From positions 1-7,192 of the forward strand of contig CABQJX010000133.1 in NCBI GenBank assembly GCA_902464595.1: a stretch of 7,192 bases of DNA, read 5' to 3'. Origin of the DNA: an uncultured Lachnoclostridium sp. (GTDB lineage Bacteria > Bacillota > Clostridia > Lachnospirales > Lachnospiraceae). Shown one piece after another: positions 6,028 through 7,192 of this stretch. Each line of letters begins with the position of its first letter. The first letter of the stretch is position 1. A program made the position numbers and the translations under genes. The notes under the pieces are model-generated. The model ran no database searches. It was not told where the DNA came from and saw only the letters and a program-made list of their open reading frames with translations.

Positions 6028-6969
6028 TTAAAACAGATCCTTCTTATTAAATATATAAGCCACCACCAGGGACAGGATCAGAGTAAGCCCCAGGACGATC
6101 CAGAAGCCGTATGGGCTGTTGGCAAAGGGCATGCCGCAGGAATTGACGTTCATTCCATAAAAGCTGGCCACCATCGTGGGGATGGACATTACAATGGTAA
6201 CTGTGGCCAAAAATTTCATTACAATGTTCAGATTGTTTGAGATCACAGAGGCTACAGTTCCCATGGTTCCGCTCAGAATGCCGCTGTAAATATTGGCCAT
6301 CTCGATGGCCTGCTTATTCTCTATGATGACATCCTCCAAAAGATCTGTATCCTCCGGGTATTTTTTTATCTTTTCAATGCGGAGCAGACGCTCCAAAACC
6401 ACCTCATTGGAACGAAGGGAGGTGGTAAAGTATACCAGGGACTTTTCCAGCTCCAAAAGCTCGATCAGCTCCTCGTTTCTCTGGGCCCGGTGGAGCTTAC
6501 GCTCGATCACCTCGCTCTTTTTGTCAATAATACGCAGGTATTGAAGGAACTGGGTAGCATTTTTATAAAGGATCTGCAAAATAAAACGGGTTTTCATAAA
6601 TGTATGGAAATCCCGTACACGGCCGTCCATAAAGGAGGTAAGCACCGGCGTCTCCTCCAGACAGACGGTAATGATCACGTCCTTTGCCATGATAATGGCC
6701 AAAGGAATGGTGACAAACCAATCCTTTCCGTTGCGCTCCTCGATGGAAGGAATGTCCACCAGGATCAGACTGTAATCGTCCTCCACCTCAATACGGGAGC
6801 GCTCCTCCTCATCCAGAGAGGCCCGCAGATGGTCGGGATCAATCTGATAAGCATCGGCAATGTCGATGATCTCCGAAGCGGTGGGATTGGTCAAGGCGAT
6901 CCAGCTTCCGGGCTGCATATCCTCTTTTTCATGCATTACACCGTCTTCTGTCTTAAAAATCCGTATCAT
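6028..6969 (-). CDS. corA: CorA family divalent cation transporter
   Basis: This is a 313-residue inner-membrane channel of the CorA family, whose members form pentamers and conduct Mg2+ (some also Co2+ or Ni2+). A large N-terminal cytoplasmic domain (about 1-205) ends in a long charged stalk helix rich in Glu, Lys and Arg. Two C-terminal membrane helices follow, at about 250-271 and 288-308. The first ends in the signature YGMN (271-274), the selectivity filter. The loop after it reads NVNSCGMPFANSPYGFW, not the MPEL form of E. coli CorA. PFA-type loops are common in Gram-positive relatives. The protein ends in the usual basic NKKDLF. Start is the ATG at 6969, preceded by a G-rich ribosome site. 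An in-frame ATG at 7014 would add 15 residues and overlap an upstream stem. Direction of transport and metal preference cannot be told from sequence. Confidence 0.92.
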   Translation of the reverse strand: MIRIFKTEDGVMHEKEDMQPGSWIALTNPTASEIIDIADAYQIDPDHLRASLDEEERSRIEVEDDYSLILVDIPSIEERNGKDWFVTIPLAIIMAKDVIITVCLEETPVLTSFMDGRVRDFHTFMKTRFILQILYKNATQFLQYLRIIDKKSEVIERKLHRAQRNEELIELLELEKSLVYFTTSLRSNEVVLERLLRIEKIKKYPEDTDLLEDVIIENKQAIEMANIYSGILSGTMGTVASVISNNLNIVMKFLATVTIVMSIPTMVASFYGMNVNSCGMPFANSPYGFWIVLGLTLILSLVVAYIFNKKDLF

Positions 6970-6976
6970 GCGGCTT

Positions 6977-6985
6977 CTCCCCCCC
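6977..6985 (-). promoter_or_regulatory. G-rich ribosome binding site that decides the corA start
   Basis: GGGGGGGAG on the minus strand lies seven bases before the ATG at 6969. No comparable site precedes the in-frame ATG at 7014. The run of seven G is unusual for a Shine-Dalgarno region and could vary in length. Confidence 0.6.
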
Positions 6986-6995
6986 ATTTTGAATA

Positions 6996-7001
6996 ATTGT
7001 A
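6996..7001 (-). promoter_or_regulatory. Possible -10 element close to corA
   Basis: TACAAT (five of six to TATAAT) sits 26 bases before the corA ATG. No good -35 is present at 16-18 bases upstream, so this is a weak candidate. Confidence 0.2.
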
Positions 7002-7017
7002 ACAGTTCAGCCATGGG

Positions 7018-7080
7018 AAGGTTCAGACAGGAAAATGGGTTGAAAGCGTGTTTTCATAATCATTTTCCTGTCTGAATCTT
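7018..7080. repeat. Long inverted repeat, 20-base arms
   Basis: Arms at 7018-7037 and 7061-7080 match at 19 of 20 positions and share the core TTCAGACAGGAAAATG. The loop is 23 bases. This is the strongest single hairpin in the window and forms one branch of the element upstream of corA. No T-run follows either arm. Confidence 0.85.
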
Positions 7081-7100
7081 CATAGGGCAGACGCCCAACG

Positions 7101-7129
7101 CTTCTTGTCCGTTTTAAACGGACAAGAAG
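7101..7129. repeat. Near-perfect 29-base palindrome
   Basis: Fourteen-base perfect arms (7101-7114 and 7116-7129) surround a single central base. The core is GTCCGTTTTAAACGGAC. As RNA it would form a stable stem with a small U/A loop. As DNA the symmetry could also suit a dimeric protein. It has no T-tract on either side. Confidence 0.85.
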
Positions 7130-7153
7130 ATGGTTGGCTGAACTGATATGTAA

Positions 7154-7165
7154 TGACTTTTGTCA
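7154..7165. promoter_or_regulatory. Short palindrome containing a -35-like TTGACA
   Basis: TGACTTTTGTCA is a palindrome with 4-base arms around TTTT. On the minus strand it overlaps TTGACA (7161-7166), a perfect -35 hexamer. However, no -10-like hexamer lies 15-19 bases further on, so a complete promoter is not shown. Confidence 0.25.
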
Positions 7166-7192
7166 AGAGGTAAACTGCAAAAATCACCACAA

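Larger units (their letters stand above)
7003..7145. other. Multi-branched inverted-repeat element upstream of corA
   Basis: An outer 11-base perfect inverted repeat, CAGTTCAGCCA (7003-7013) with TGGCTGAACTG (7135-7145), encloses three further hairpins. The largest pairs 7018-7037 with 7061-7080. A small GGGC-AGAC-GCCC hairpin is at 7085-7096. A near-perfect palindrome is at 7101-7129. The whole can fold as a four-way junction with most bases paired. A competing pairing joins CCAAC at 7095-7099 with GTTGG at 7133-7137. No T-tract follows on either strand, so it is not a simple terminator. It could be a structured leader RNA of corA, a small RNA, or a short non-coding repeat with terminal inverted repeats. 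I do not recognise it as a known family. Confidence 0.6.

Noticed and set aside
7101..7129. Palindrome as a rho-independent terminator of a gene to the right
   Set aside because: The stem is strong but neither side is followed by a T-tract, and it is better explained as part of the larger structured element.
7003..7145. The cloverleaf-like fold as a tRNA or tmRNA
   Set aside because: It is too long, the arms have the wrong sizes, and there is no T-loop GTTCRA, anticodon arm or CCA-end context.

Overview
All seven genes in this window lie on the minus strand. Base composition is moderate, Shine-Dalgarno sites are strong GGAGG types, and a SpoIIM-like sporulation protein is present. Together these suggest a spore-forming Firmicute of the Clostridia, most likely Lachnospiraceae. 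That placement is inferred from protein character and gene order; no rRNA or other marker is present.

In the direction of transcription (right to left) the layout is as follows. An unusually structured upstream region (about 6970-7192) contains nested inverted repeats. It is followed by a CorA-type divalent cation transporter (6028-6969) and, 27 bases on, a seven-helix rhomboid-fold protein (5170-6000) that lacks the protease catalytic motif and carries a Cys/His-rich tail. A 72-base gap holds two small palindromes. Then come pyruvate kinase (3661-5097), a diaminopimelate decarboxylase-type PLP enzyme (2370-3638), pyrroline-5-carboxylate reductase (1487-2284), a Nudix ADP-ribose pyrophosphatase-like hydrolase (823-1431) and a SpoIIM-like membrane protein (216-740). 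The last 215 bases are AT-rich and non-coding, with one hairpin and a good sigma-A-like promoter that points out of the left edge of the window.

The tight spacing (22 to about 85 bases) and the absence of clear internal terminators suggest one or two polycistronic units: corA plus the rhomboid-like gene, then pyk-lysA-proC-nudF-spoIIM. The genes cover ion transport, the last step of glycolysis, lysine and proline synthesis, nucleotide clean-up and engulfment. They share no single pathway, so this looks like a housekeeping cluster. The nudF-spoIIM neighbourhood resembles the nudF-yqkK-spoIIM arrangement of Bacillus subtilis.

I see no mobile-element gene, CRISPR array, tRNA, rRNA or defence system. 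The parts that known families explain least are the multi-branched inverted-repeat element upstream of corA (7003-7145) and the inactive-looking rhomboid with its zinc-finger-like tail. Four annotated starts should be trimmed to internal ATGs that have proper ribosome binding sites: corA, pyk, proC and nudF. The spoIIM start is uncertain.
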